DNA of 64,000 bases from contig JACRCQ010000050.1 in assembly GCA_016218915.1 (NCBI GenBank), positions 22,309 to 86,308 of the forward strand, in the 5' to 3' direction. The notes under the pieces were generated by a model. It worked only from the letters and a program-made list of their open reading frames with translations. It had not been told where the DNA came from and did not search any database. Of the stretch, positions 1 through 9,362 are shown piece by piece (within the stretch, counting starts at the first letter, position 1; each line of letters opens with the position of its first letter). This DNA is from Deltaproteobacteria bacterium (GTDB lineage Bacteria > Myxococcota_A > Polyangia > Polyangiales > Polyangiaceae). A program made the position numbers and the translations under genes.

Positions 1-618
1 GTCGGGCACTTCGAGCTTTCGCTCGACACGATCGATGCTGCGCTCTGTGCGCGGCTGACCGGTGGACGGGTCGATGACGTGGTGCGCGCGATCGGAGCGG
101 TCCGCTCGAGCGGGGCCACGTGCACGCTGAGCGCGGTGCTGACGCGCCCGATCCTGCCTGGGCTGCCTGATCTCCTCGGTTTCGCCTTCGCCTTGGGCGT
201 CAGCTCGGTGTCCCTGCTGCGACCGGTTGGCTGCAATGTGCCTGCAGACCTGCTGCCCACCGATGATGAGCTTCTGGAAGCGGTGGCAAAGGCCGACGAG
301 ACCGCTGCACAGACGGGGCTTCAGCTCACCCTGGGAATCCCGCTGGAGCCGTGCCTCTTCGACCGGAAGCGCTTTCCGCATGTGCTCATGGCTCCGTGTG
401 GCGGCTCCACGGACAAGTGGACAATCGACCCGATGGGCAACCTGCGCATCTGCGAGGCCAGCCCTGAGATCGTGGGGAGCCTGCTGAGCAGCCGCTTCGG
501 CCAGCTCTCCGTCAGCCCTGCAGTCCAGAGGTTCCGCGCGAGCTGTCGTCAGAGCGATTGCCTGGATTGCTCGTGGCTCGACTCGTGCCGCGGCGGTTGC
601 CGACAAGCCCGGCGATGA
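1..618 (+). CDS. Radical SAM/SPASM domain protein, C-terminal part (5' truncated by window edge)
   Basis: The frame is open from base 1, so this is the C-terminal ~205 residues of a longer protein. The first residues (FELSLDTIDAA) look like the strand of a radical SAM barrel that often reads SLDG. The end carries a SPASM-type set of cysteines: APC, RIC after DPMGN, then CRQSDCLDCSWLDSCRGGC. SPASM domains bind auxiliary Fe-S clusters and are typical of enzymes that modify peptides or other substrates. The CxxxCxxC motif for the SAM cluster would lie upstream of the window, so the substrate class cannot be judged. The 3' end overlaps the convergent helicase gene by 107 bp. Confidence 0.7.
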   Translation, partial: VGHFELSLDTIDAALCARLTGGRVDDVVRAIGAVRSSGATCTLSAVLTRPILPGLPDLLGFAFALGVSSVSLLRPVGCNVPADLLPTDDELLEAVAKADETAAQTGLQLTLGIPLEPCLFDRKRFPHVLMAPCGGSTDKWTIDPMGNLRICEASPEIVGSLLSSRFGQLSVSPAVQRFRASCRQSDCLDCSWLDSCRGGCRQARR

Positions 619-2245
619 CCCGCTCGAACGCGGCCAGGCGCAGTGCATCCCCGAGATTGGCTGGGCGTTTGCCGCGTGCCTCCTGTGCGCTGATCATCTC
701 CGGCGGCACAGGTCCCCGCCTCCATCCAGCATCCTCGCGCGCCGAGCTCGCTGCAGACGGCCCCAGCGCCATCACCTCGTAGTCCACGGCCTGGACCGCT
801 TCCTCGAGGGTCGAGAATCTTTCCATCGCCTTGCCGTCCATGCTCACTTCCCACTTCCTGCCTCGAGCTCCGCGCTGCAGCACCAGAACCTCGCAGATTC
901 TTCCAGGCTTCTTGTGGAAGTGCAGGGCAAGGCCAGGACGCCCCAGCGATACCCACGCGTTCGCGGATATTGCGCGCACTTCGCCGTCCGTGCGCAAGGT
1001 GAGCGGGTCGAAGTTCCTGGCGAGCTCCTGGATCCGGGACAGGGTGATCTCCCCTGCTTCTACCTCGAACCCCGGCGCGTCGAACTGGAGCTGATCCCAG
1101 ATATGTCGCGCCTTGGCCGCGTCTTCTCCCAGCAGGTTCAGGTCCCGGGGCATTCCGTAGAGCGACGGGAGCGTGCACAGGCTGAGCCTCGACACGTCGA
1201 CGAAGTCCAGGATCAGACAATCGCGCTTGCCTGGATGGAGCCTGGTTCCGCGGCCCACGCACTGCGCATAGAGGCCCGGGGAACGGGTCGGACGCGCCAT
1301 CGCGATGCAGGACACGCCGGGATCGTCAAAGCCTTCGGTGAGCACGGCAACGTTGGTGAGCGCGGTGGTGATTCCGGATCGAAAGTCGGACAGGGCCTGG
1401 GCTCGCTGGTCCGAGGGCAGGGTGCCGTGCACGATCCCGGCGCGGACTCCGAGATGGTTCAACGCCTTGCACAGGTTCCTCGCATGGGCGACCGTCACGC
1501 AGAACGCGAGCGTACGGCGATCCCTTGCGAGCTCCTGGATGGAGCGCGCAACCAGGGCATTGCGCTCTTCCACGTCGACCGCGAGCGCGAGCTCCTCCTC
1601 CCGGAAGTCCAGGCCGCTGCCGGACAGATGGCTGAGATCCTCCGCAGTGGTCACGCGAAACCCGCGCAGTGGGCAGAGGTAGCCGTCCTTGATCATCTCC
1701 GGCAGGGTCCGCGCGTACACGATCCGCTCGAAGATGTCGTCGAGCCCCTGACCGTCGCCACGCGCAGGCGTTGCGGTGAAGCCGAGCAGCGTGCCCTGCC
1801 AGTCCGGCTCAAAGGCGCCGAGCTGCGTGAGCACCCGACGATTGTCCTCAGCTGCAGCGTGGTGGCATTCGTCGTAGATGATCAGGCCGAGATCGCGACC
1901 GCGGATCACCTTGGCGAGACGCTCTTCGTGCAGCGATCGGATCGAGCAGACCAGGACCCTGGCATCTGCAGGAGCGCGATCAGCGCCGCGCTCGATGGCG
2001 ACCGCGGCTGCGCCGCCCAACGCCTGCTCGATCTTCTGCTTTGCCTGACCGAGCAGCTCTTCCCGATGCGCGAGCACCAGCACCTGCTTGCGGGCGAGCC
2101 GAGCCAGGTGCGAGAAGATCACGGTCTTGCCCGAGCCGGTGGGAAGGCACACGAGCATGCGTCGCACGCCGCTCTTGCGTGCAGCGATCACGGCGTCCAC
2201 GGTTTCGCGCTGGTACGGGCGTAGGTTGGGCGGGGTCACGCTCAT
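512..2245 (-). CDS. DEAD/DEAH-box SF2 helicase
   Basis: A 577-residue superfamily 2 ATP-dependent helicase. Visible motifs in order: Q-like LRPYQRE near residue 8, Walker A PTGSGKT at 35-41, motif II DECHH at 125-129, motif III TATP, and motif VI QCVGRGTR in the second RecA lobe. This is the layout of the SSL2/RAD25-like bacterial helicase family, which unwinds nucleic acid, often in repair or defence. No nuclease or other effector domain is visible, so a specific role cannot be given. The last ~200 residues are unlike the core; the extreme C-terminus is low-complexity and lies inside the convergent radical SAM gene, so the natural stop may be less conserved than the core. Confidence 0.85.
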   Translation of the reverse strand: MSVTPPNLRPYQRETVDAVIAARKSGVRRMLVCLPTGSGKTVIFSHLARLARKQVLVLAHREELLGQAKQKIEQALGGAAAVAIERGADRAPADARVLVCSIRSLHEERLAKVIRGRDLGLIIYDECHHAAAEDNRRVLTQLGAFEPDWQGTLLGFTATPARGDGQGLDDIFERIVYARTLPEMIKDGYLCPLRGFRVTTAEDLSHLSGSGLDFREEELALAVDVEERNALVARSIQELARDRRTLAFCVTVAHARNLCKALNHLGVRAGIVHGTLPSDQRAQALSDFRSGITTALTNVAVLTEGFDDPGVSCIAMARPTRSPGLYAQCVGRGTRLHPGKRDCLILDFVDVSRLSLCTLPSLYGMPRDLNLLGEDAAKARHIWDQLQFDAPGFEVEAGEITLSRIQELARNFDPLTLRTDGEVRAISANAWVSLGRPGLALHFHKKPGRICEVLVLQRGARGRKWEVSMDGKAMERFSTLEEAVQAVDYEVMALGPSAASSAREDAGWRRGPVPPEMISAQEARGKRPANLGDALRLAAFERVIAGLVGNRRGTSRATSNPGNRSDDSSRGTSGLQG

Positions 2246-2402
2246 CGCATTCGCACGAAACGTGCCACACGGTGTTGGCTGGATCCATCGGAGATCCTGC
2301 AGGGCGGCAGGTGGCGGCCGCCAGATTCACGTGGCGGACCGCCACCGCGCTCGACACGCCGGGACGGCCGGTCGTATTCTCGAGACGCTGGTGAGCGATT
2401 CG

Positions 2403-3440
2403 ATGCGATCGAAGCGAGGTTGGGCTTGTTTGGCTGCGGGAGCTGCGCTTGCCGCAGGGATCCAGGCCTTCGCCTCATGCACGACGTTCAACGGGCTGTC
2501 CGCGGAAGAGCACAAGGACGCCGGGGTGCCAGAGGGGGGGCAGGCCGTGCCCGGCTACCTGTCGACCACGGACGCCGCGCGCGTTTGCTCGTTGCTCTTC
2601 TCGTGCCCGCACCTGGATCGGGAGTCGATCTCGACCATCGCGGTTCCGGCAGATGCCGCGAACTTCTCGATCTGCATGGATTGGCTGTCTGGCCCTGTGG
2701 ATCCCGGGCGAATCGGGCTCGCGACACAGCGGGCGGTGCTGTCGTGCATGGCCAAGGCGACCACGTGCGATGCAGCGGGCGCCTGCACCGCGTTTGACGA
2801 GATCGCAGCGGACGATCCGCGCTGCGCGTCGGTGGACGCTGGCTACCTGGAGACCTGCACGGCGGAGGGCGATCTGGTCATCTGCGACAAGATTCGCGGA
2901 AACCAGATCATCCACTGCAAGAACAGCTACTTCAACCGCGAGGGCAGCTGCACGCTCGGGTCGGACGGATGGAACTACTGCGCGGCGGGAAAGACCTGCC
3001 CGGGCGCGACGTGTGACGGGCTGTTCGTGCTCGACCTGTGCATGGCGAACGTGCACATGCGCTACGATTGCTCGGTCACGGGCCAGACCTGCGGGCTGGA
3101 TTCGGTCTCGCAGACCGTTGGGTGCGTGGTCAACGACACGCTGGAGAAGTGCACGCTCGCAGGGACCAAGTGCGAGGGGGACAAGGTCTGGGTTTGCGAT
3201 GGCGCTCAGGCGTCGTACTTCGATTGCGCGTCGCTGGGCTCGAAGTGCGTGGCCCAGGGTGGCTACGCCATTTGCGTGGGCTTGCTCGACGAGTGCTCAC
3301 CTGCGGACAACGCGGGCGTGGTGTGTGGAGGCGACAAGATCTCGTTGTGCGTCGGAGGCAGGAAGACCTGGTTCGACTGCGCGTCGATCGGCAAGAAGTG
3401 CCAGCCCCCGGCGCCTCCCCGGACCGCGTGGTGCGGGTAG
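2403..3440 (+). CDS. Cys-rich secreted lipoprotein
   Basis: About 345 residues. The N-terminus (MRSKRGW, then an Ala/Gly-rich hydrophobic run ending FASC) looks like a lipoprotein signal with Cys at about residue 26. The body holds more than 20 cysteines in repeated blocks of the form C-x-G/S-D-K/xx-W/x-x-C (for example LEKCTLAGTKCEGDKVWVCDG and VVCGGDKISLCVGG). Similar Cys blocks occur in the GH25 protein at 12190. ATG 2403 is chosen because it sits directly before the basic n-region; GTG 2391 is an in-frame alternative. Function unknown; envelope or secreted location is inferred. Confidence 0.7.
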   Translation: MRSKRGWACLAAGAALAAGIQAFASCTTFNGLSAEEHKDAGVPEGGQAVPGYLSTTDAARVCSLLFSCPHLDRESISTIAVPADAANFSICMDWLSGPVDPGRIGLATQRAVLSCMAKATTCDAAGACTAFDEIAADDPRCASVDAGYLETCTAEGDLVICDKIRGNQIIHCKNSYFNREGSCTLGSDGWNYCAAGKTCPGATCDGLFVLDLCMANVHMRYDCSVTGQTCGLDSVSQTVGCVVNDTLEKCTLAGTKCEGDKVWVCDGAQASYFDCASLGSKCVAQGGYAICVGLLDECSPADNAGVVCGGDKISLCVGGRKTWFDCASIGKKCQPPAPPRTAWCG

Positions 3441-3456
3441 CCCACGCAATCGTCGC

Positions 3457-4332
3457 TCAGAAATGCCCGCCCAAGGTCGCGCCCGCGACCCCGCGTCCGC
3501 TCGACAGGTCGATCCACACGGGCCGCTGCGCCGCGCTCGTGGAACTCGATCGATCGCTGAAGAAGAAGTAGGAGGCTGCGCCCAGAGCCAGGACTCCGAC
3601 CCCGAGGGAGATGTCTGCCACGAGAAAGTCGCGGCTCACGTTGTCGACGTCGCCCTGGGGGCAATGCCCCTTGCATGGCTCCAGATCCGACTTGCCCGAC
3701 ATCCCCTTGAGCCCGAAGTAGGTGAAGCAGCCGAGACCCACGACCGCAACGGCTGCCAGCGTGATCGCGGGCGCCTTGCTCTTCTTGCTGCGGGGCGCGG
3801 CGCTGGTGGAGCGAAGCTCCACGGTGAGCACCCTGCTTTTCTCCCCTTCGCGGATCACCACCTTGCGCTCCTGCGCCTCGTAGCCTGGCGCTTCGAAGCG
3901 GAACAGGCGCGTGCCTGGGTCGACCGTGATCGCTGCCCCGTCCAGGTGCGTTGCCAGCAGCGCGCCGTCCACCGATACCCGCACGTCGACCAGGTCTTCG
4001 CTGCCGGACCGCACGGCCAGGACCACGCTCGGCAGGCTGCGATCCACTTCCTCGAGCCAGTGGAGGCAGTCTTTGCGCAGGGCTTGCGGGCAAGCGGGCC
4101 CCCCGCAGGTCAGAAGCTCGGTTCGGGCTTCGCGCAGGTGAGCGCTCATTCTGAGGCGCTGCGCGTTCTCGTAGGAGCTCATGCACGATTCGACGCCGGC
4201 CGGGGTCTGGGCTGGCGCCTCGCTTGAGGTAGCACACGCTGCCAGCACGGCCGCGCAGCACAGTGCGTGACGGCTCCATCGCCGCCACGGGCTTGCGCGA
4301 GGAGAGCTGGCAGGAAACATCCGACGCATCAT
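3457..4332 (-). CDS. PEGA-type lipoprotein with two membrane segments
   Basis: About 291 residues. An N-terminal basic region and hydrophobic run ends in the lipobox-like LAAC. The middle (roughly VRVSVDGALLATHLDG to YEAQERKVVIREGE) fits a PEGA-type beta domain, commonly found attached to myxobacterial surface and kinase-associated proteins. Two hydrophobic segments follow (ITLAAVAVVGLGCFTYFGL and LGVGVLALGAASYFFF) separated by a short Cys-containing loop. Consecutive ATGs at 4332 and 4329 and another at 4320 make the start uncertain. It is divergent from the FHA/sigma-54 activator, with about 100 bp between them. Function unknown. Confidence 0.65.
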   Translation of the reverse strand: MMRRMFPASSPRASPWRRWSRHALCCAAVLAACATSSEAPAQTPAGVESCMSSYENAQRLRMSAHLREARTELLTCGGPACPQALRKDCLHWLEEVDRSLPSVVLAVRSGSEDLVDVRVSVDGALLATHLDGAAITVDPGTRLFRFEAPGYEAQERKVVIREGEKSRVLTVELRSTSAAPRSKKSKAPAITLAAVAVVGLGCFTYFGLKGMSGKSDLEPCKGHCPQGDVDNVSRDFLVADISLGVGVLALGAASYFFFSDRSSSTSAAQRPVWIDLSSGRGVAGATLGGHF

Positions 4333-4431
4333 ATCCCAGGGCTGACCCCAGATGCCAAACCCCGGCTGCCAGGGCACGCATGCGCGGCAAAGTCGCTAGC
4401 GCCAGGGGCTTTGAGCTAGTATTCGGTTCTC

Positions 4432-5748
4432 ATGGCAGAGGTCACCGAAACGCGGCACGGCTTTGGCGACGAAGCCCGACGGACCGGCTCCATCGGTCTG
4501 GTGGCCGTGTTCAAAGAGGGAGCATCCACGGCGCCTTCCTGCATGCGTGCGATCCGGAGCCCCTGCCGCCTGGGTCGTGACGAGTACGTTGCGCTGCGGC
4601 TCGACGACGGGCAGGCGTCGCGAGAGCACGCCGAGGTCGCCCCTGCAGATGGCGGGCTGTGGGTGACCGACCTGGGCAGCCGCAACGGCACCTTCATCGA
4701 CGGACAGAAGCTCACCGCGCGCGTGCTCGCCCCCATCGGCTCCACCCTGCGGTGCGGAAAGACGCTGCTCCGCGTGGTCGCCAACGTCGAGGCGTTCTCG
4801 GAGCACGTGCACAACCCCGGCGATCCCTTGATCGGAGGGCCATCGCTCGACCCGGTGCGCAGCACGATCGCTGCCATTGCAAAGCTCCCGGCCGCGGTGC
4901 TTCTCGAAGGAGAGACCGGCACGGGCAAGGAGAAGGTCGCAGAAGCGCTGCACATCGCCTCTGGGCGCACCGGATCGTACGTGCCGCTCAACTGCGCGGC
5001 CATCCCGGGCGAGCTGGTCGAGGCCGAGCTGTTCGGCCACACCCGCGGGGCGTTTTCCGGCTCTTCCGGCGCTCGGCTCGGGCTGTTCCGGGCAGCCGAG
5101 GGGGGCACGCTGCTGCTCGACGAGATCGGCGATCTGCCCATGGCGACGCAGGCCAAGCTGCTGCGCGTGCTCGACAGCGGCGAAGTTCGCCCCGTAGGAG
5201 AGGATCGTCCGGTCCATGTCACCGCCCGCGTGGTCGCCGCGACCAACCTCGGCCTCGATGGCCTGGTTGCCAACGGCAAGTTCAGGGCTGACCTGCTGCA
5301 CCGCATCGCTGCCTGGCGAGTGAAGCTGCCGGCGCTGCGCGATCGCCTCGAGGACGTGCCTGCGCTGGCATCCCATTTCCTGGTGGGCTATCCGGTCTCC
5401 TTCACGGTCGAAGCCATGGAGCGGATGCTGTCGTGGACCTGGCCGGGCAATGTACGCGAGCTGCGCAACGCTGTGCAGGCAGCAGCAGCGCGGGCTGTGC
5501 AGGATTCCTCCAAGCAGATCACGCCGCGACACCTGCCAGAGACCGTGGGAACGAAGGCGCCTGAGGCGCCATCAGCGCCGCAAGGAGGCGACGAGGACGC
5601 GGTGCTGCGGGCGCGCATCGAGACAGCGCTTGCGCTGCGGGCAGGCAACATCACGCATGTGGCCCGTGATCTCGGGTTCGGGCGCCCCTGGCTCTACCAG
5701 ACGCTTCGTCGGCTGGGCATTGATCCGGCCTCCTACAGGAAGCGCTGA
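4432..5748 (+). CDS. FHA-domain sigma-54-dependent transcriptional activator
   Basis: 438 residues. An N-terminal FHA phosphothreonine-binding domain (about 40-110; RLGRDE, ASREHAEV, LGSRNGTFIDG) is followed by an AAA+ sigma-54 interaction domain with Walker A GETGTGKE, Walker B GTLLLDEIGDLP and arginine-finger region KFRADLLHRI. The sigma-54-contact loop reads GAFSGS instead of the usual GAFTGA. The C-terminus (about 385-438) is a Fis-type helix-turn-helix. FHA activators of this kind are usually controlled by Ser/Thr kinases, and the next gene is one; its ATG overlaps this stop by one base, which predicts translational coupling. Confidence 0.92.
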   Translation: MAEVTETRHGFGDEARRTGSIGLVAVFKEGASTAPSCMRAIRSPCRLGRDEYVALRLDDGQASREHAEVAPADGGLWVTDLGSRNGTFIDGQKLTARVLAPIGSTLRCGKTLLRVVANVEAFSEHVHNPGDPLIGGPSLDPVRSTIAAIAKLPAAVLLEGETGTGKEKVAEALHIASGRTGSYVPLNCAAIPGELVEAELFGHTRGAFSGSSGARLGLFRAAEGGTLLLDEIGDLPMATQAKLLRVLDSGEVRPVGEDRPVHVTARVVAATNLGLDGLVANGKFRADLLHRIAAWRVKLPALRDRLEDVPALASHFLVGYPVSFTVEAMERMLSWTWPGNVRELRNAVQAAAARAVQDSSKQITPRHLPETVGTKAPEAPSAPQGGDEDAVLRARIETALALRAGNITHVARDLGFGRPWLYQTLRRLGIDPASYRKR

Positions 5749-7472
5749 TGCCTGCGGCCCGCGGTCCCGAACGCATCGGCCGATACCTGCTGTTCGATGC
5801 GCTCGCTTCTGGCGGCATGGCCACCGTGCACCTGGGACGTCTCATCGGCCCCGTGGGCTTCTCCCGAACGGTCGCGATCAAGCGGCTGCACTCGTACCTC
5901 GCCAAGCAGACCGAGTTCGCGTCGATGTTCATCGACGAAGCGAGGCTGGCTGCTCGGATCCGCCACCCGAACGTGGTCCCGATCCTCGACGTGGTCGCCC
6001 TGCCGAGCGAGCTGTTCCTCGTCATGGAATACGTCGAGGGCGAGTCGCTCTCCAAGCTGCTGGCATCCACCAAGGTCCAGAACAAGGGGATCGCACCGAA
6101 GATCGCTGCAGCCATCCTGGTAGGCGTGCTGCACGGCCTGAACGCTGCGCACGTAGCGACCGACGAGCGCGGATTCCCGCTCGGCATGGTGCACCGCGAC
6201 GTATCGCCGCAGAACATCCTGGTCGGTGTCGATGGCCTGGCGCGCATGGTGGACTTCGGGATCGCACAGGCGAGCCAGCGGCTGCAGATCACCGGCACCG
6301 GCATCGTCAAGGGCAAGGTCGAGTACATGTCGCGCGAGCAGGTCTGCTTCGAGCGCGTCGACCTGCGCACCGACATCTACGCGGCCTCCGTGGTGCTCTG
6401 GGAAGCGCTCACGGGCCAGAGGCTCTTCAAGGGCACAGACCCTCGCGAGCTCAAGAAGCAGATCATCGCCGGCACGCCCCACCCGCCCAGCAAGCTTGCG
6501 TCCGCAGTGTCGCCCGAGCTGGATGCGGTGGTGATGCGGGGGCTGTCGACCGACGCGTCGCAGCGTTACCCGTCTGCAGCGGAGATGGCGGCAGACCTCG
6601 AGAAGACGGGCGGGATCGCATCGCAGCGGGAAGTATCCGAGTGGGTGCGCGAGATCGCTGCCCCGGTGATTGCGGTGCGGGCCGGGATGGTCGCGCGTGT
6701 GGAGGCGTGGTCGGAGAGCTCCGGCACTGGATCGCGATCGCACAAGGCGCCGGACCTGGAGGAGACCGTCGACTACAAGGACAGCGCCAGCGAGGACCTG
6801 TCTTCGAGCGCAGAGGCGCCGGTCGAAGAGGAAGAGTCGACGGAAGAGTCGGCTGTGACGCGGGCAACGGTCGACAGCTCGCTGGTGGCGATCGACAACA
6901 CGCTCGAAGGGATCGAGGGGGCTGCTCGAAAGCCCGGGCCAGAGCAGACGTCGGCGTACGGGGAGACCGGGGAGGTCCCATCGGATGCGATCGAGGCGCC
7001 GACGCTCGCGGCCACGCCGATCGCCCGCCAGGAGGAGCTGTTGGCAGCGGCTGAGACCCTGGCACTGGAGAAGAAGCCGCCGCAGAGGCCGAAGCGCTCG
7101 TTGGTTCCGGCGACAGCGGCTGCGGTTGCAGCAGCGTTGTTGGTGCTCGGGCTGGTCGGGTGGTGGGTCTCGTCGGCCCAGGGGCCAGCGGCAGTGGCGA
7201 GCGCGCCGTCAGCGACCGAGGGTGCACCCTCGGCGACGCTGAGCGCACCGTCGGCAGGGATGAGCGTGGCGGCTCCGGTCCAGGCAGATGCTGCGCCGGA
7301 GACGCCGGTTCCGATTGCTACAGAGTCTGCAGCGCCGGCCAAGACGTCAGCGCCACCGGCCAAGACCGGCGTACGCGTGGTCAAGCCGCCATTGCCGCCC
7401 TCGTGCGATCCTCCCTACACGATTGACAACCTGGGAGTGAGGATCCCGAAGAGGCATTGTTTTACGAAGTGA
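5748..7472 (+). CDS. Membrane-anchored Ser/Thr protein kinase
   Basis: 574 residues. Hanks-type kinase domain in the first ~280 residues: Gly-rich loop SGGMATVHLG, catalytic Lys45 in VAIKR, HRDVSPQNIL near 148, and DFG in VDFGIAQ. The activation-loop end reads YMSREQ rather than the usual YMSPEQ. An acidic linker (VEEEESTEES) leads to one transmembrane helix (about 452-474, TAAAVAAALLVLGLVGWWV) and a Pro/Ala-rich outer segment ending in a small Cys-containing tail. The start overlaps the stop of the FHA activator, so the kinase probably phosphorylates or is read by that regulator (inference). Confidence 0.93.
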   Translation: MPAARGPERIGRYLLFDALASGGMATVHLGRLIGPVGFSRTVAIKRLHSYLAKQTEFASMFIDEARLAARIRHPNVVPILDVVALPSELFLVMEYVEGESLSKLLASTKVQNKGIAPKIAAAILVGVLHGLNAAHVATDERGFPLGMVHRDVSPQNILVGVDGLARMVDFGIAQASQRLQITGTGIVKGKVEYMSREQVCFERVDLRTDIYAASVVLWEALTGQRLFKGTDPRELKKQIIAGTPHPPSKLASAVSPELDAVVMRGLSTDASQRYPSAAEMAADLEKTGGIASQREVSEWVREIAAPVIAVRAGMVARVEAWSESSGTGSRSHKAPDLEETVDYKDSASEDLSSSAEAPVEEEESTEESAVTRATVDSSLVAIDNTLEGIEGAARKPGPEQTSAYGETGEVPSDAIEAPTLAATPIARQEELLAAAETLALEKKPPQRPKRSLVPATAAAVAAALLVLGLVGWWVSSAQGPAAVASAPSATEGAPSATLSAPSAGMSVAAPVQADAAPETPVPIATESAAPAKTSAPPAKTGVRVVKPPLPPSCDPPYTIDNLGVRIPKRHCFTK

Positions 7473-7585
7473 AGGTGAGCAGAGCCGACCGATCGGACAC
7501 AGGACGTGCCGGCTCATCCAGCAAAGCTTCGCTTGCACCGCTGCCAAAGCGGTTACCCGCGCCATACAGAGTCAGGATAAACAGA

Positions 7586-7613
7586 TTGACTCGTATGGCA
7601 GCAAGCGTAGCCT
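7586..7613 (+). promoter_or_regulatory. Possible sigma-70 promoter of the TraB/GumN gene
   Basis: TTGACT at 7586-7591 and TAGCCT at 7608-7613 are separated by 16 bases and lie 60 bases before the GTG at 7673. The -35 hexamer is one base from consensus and the -10 is weaker. Only sequence resemblance supports this. Confidence 0.3.
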
Positions 7614-7672
7614 GACTGTGAGCCTATGGGGCGACGTGGTCATCACACGCTTGCACAGCGTGAGGGGGTTTC

Positions 7673-9340
7673 GTGGCCAAGTACAGAAGGATTCTCGGCG
7701 TAGTCCTGATTGTGATCAGCGCGCTCGGGTTCATGTCCTTGCCGGACCCCCGACAGGACAGGCACAGGGATGGGTCGATCTTCCTGCTGCTGTTGGCCGG
7801 AGCAGGCGCAGGTATGGTCTTGTACCCGAAGAAGCGTGTGCGGGGGCAGACACGCACCACAGCCAATCTCGGCTCCCGGGAGGATGCTGGGACGCGAGGG
7901 GTTGCATCGGACGTTCCCAAGGCGGCGCCTGCTTCAGGCAAGAGCAGGGCACCCTATCCTTGGGGCAGCCACGACAGGCTGATGACGGTTGTCGGCGCAG
8001 GGCTCATCGTGGCCGGAATAGCTGGGCTCTTAATACGCGGGGTCGGCGATGAGCCGAACTCCACGGATTTTTTCAAAGCCCTCCTGCTGGGAGAAAAGCC
8101 TCCCCAGAAGGAGCCTGACACTTCGTGGCTGTGGATGGCGATCATGATCGCTGGTGGCGCAGGAATCCTGCTCGTTCGACGACCAGGGTCAGCGCCCATC
8201 CAAGGTCCAGCCGAGAGAGCTCAGGATTCGGAGGGTCCATCCACAACCGAAGAGAGTCCTGCCAAGGTCGGAGCGGCCAACAACGAGCTTGACGCATCGA
8301 CGCAAGGTGAAGTGCCTGATTCCGGCGCCGCCGAGGCCAACGTGGCGGACGCGGAACGAGTCGCCTCCGTCGCACCCCCCAGCGACGGCCCAGGCAAAGG
8401 GCCGTGGACCCGGTCGTGGATCTGGCTGGCTCCGCCGCTTCTCATCATGGCAGGCACTGCGATGTGGTTCTTGTGGGGCCGACCTCACACCGTGGAGCTT
8501 CCGCCCGCTCCTGATGAGCCTGTTGGCTGGAAGCCGCTTCTTTGGACGATTGAGGGCCCAGCGCCATGGTTCCTGTTCGGCACCATTCACACACCTGATC
8601 CGTCCTTGAAGAGCTACCCGGTGCAGCTGGTGAATGCGATCGCTAGAAGTGATGGAATCCTGACAGAGATGCCGCTGGATGCCGCCTCGATCCGCGATGC
8701 GCGTTTCCGAATGCAGAGGCCCGGACACGAGCTGCTGGAGGACCTCATATCCAATAGCACCGCCCAACGGCTCGATTCGTCTCTTCGGAGCCTGGGCGTT
8801 TCTCGGCTGCAGGTTGGCGCCGCCAAGATCTGGGCGCTGGCGCTGGAGCTGCCCATCCTCGGGTGCGGTCCGCTGGATGGCGACCCCGTCGACGTTGCGA
8901 TCTGGGGCATGGGAGCAGGGCGTGGCAAGGCGATGGGGGGATTGGAGTCGGTCGACGAACAGGTCAGCCTGCTGGACGACTTCACCCCGGTGGAGCAGGA
9001 GGAAATGCTCGAGGACGCATTGTCGCAAGTCGACGCATATCGCAATGCAGGACGTAACCTGTGCACGGAGATGGTCCGCGTGTATCGCTCAGGTGACGAG
9101 AAGGCGCTGCTGGAGGCGATGACGCAGTGGGTGCGAGACAACCCGCGTCTCAATCGGAAAATCGTCGAACGAGTCCTGCTGGAGAGAAACAAGAAAATGG
9201 CGGATCGGATCGAGCGTCGCCTCCGCTCCGCCCCTATTCGTTCCGTGGTCATCGCCGTTGGAGCCGCACATCTGGTTGGACCTGATTCCATCGTCGCGCT
9301 GCTGCAGCAGAAAGGGCTGCGCGTGCAACGGCAGGAATGA
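7673..9340 (+). CDS. TraB/GumN-family protein with multi-pass membrane N-terminus
   Basis: 555 residues from a GTG start preceded by a purine-rich stretch (gaggggg). The first ~270 residues carry about five hydrophobic segments (for example ILGVVLIVISALGF, FLLLLAGAGAGMVLY, GAGLIVAGIAGLLI, MAIMIAGGAGILLV, LLIMAGTAMWFL). The remainder matches the TraB/GumN family: FLFGTIHT near the domain start, an internal Glu-rich helical region, and the terminal VAVGAAHLVGPDSIVALLQQKG-like strand (here VIAVGAAHL). The family includes putative metalloproteases and is often secreted; coupling to a polytopic membrane region is less usual. Substrate unknown. Confidence 0.82.
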   Translation: MAKYRRILGVVLIVISALGFMSLPDPRQDRHRDGSIFLLLLAGAGAGMVLYPKKRVRGQTRTTANLGSREDAGTRGVASDVPKAAPASGKSRAPYPWGSHDRLMTVVGAGLIVAGIAGLLIRGVGDEPNSTDFFKALLLGEKPPQKEPDTSWLWMAIMIAGGAGILLVRRPGSAPIQGPAERAQDSEGPSTTEESPAKVGAANNELDASTQGEVPDSGAAEANVADAERVASVAPPSDGPGKGPWTRSWIWLAPPLLIMAGTAMWFLWGRPHTVELPPAPDEPVGWKPLLWTIEGPAPWFLFGTIHTPDPSLKSYPVQLVNAIARSDGILTEMPLDAASIRDARFRMQRPGHELLEDLISNSTAQRLDSSLRSLGVSRLQVGAAKIWALALELPILGCGPLDGDPVDVAIWGMGAGRGKAMGGLESVDEQVSLLDDFTPVEQEEMLEDALSQVDAYRNAGRNLCTEMVRVYRSGDEKALLEAMTQWVRDNPRLNRKIVERVLLERNKKMADRIERRLRSAPIRSVVIAVGAAHLVGPDSIVALLQQKGLRVQRQE

Positions 9341-9362
9341 TGCGCTGGCGCGACGGACCGAT

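Noticed and set aside
914..2224. Long plus-strand frame (436 residues) opposite the helicase gene
   Set aside because: It is antisense to a gene with complete helicase motifs and has an Arg/Ala/Gly-rich composition typical of high-GC shadow frames.
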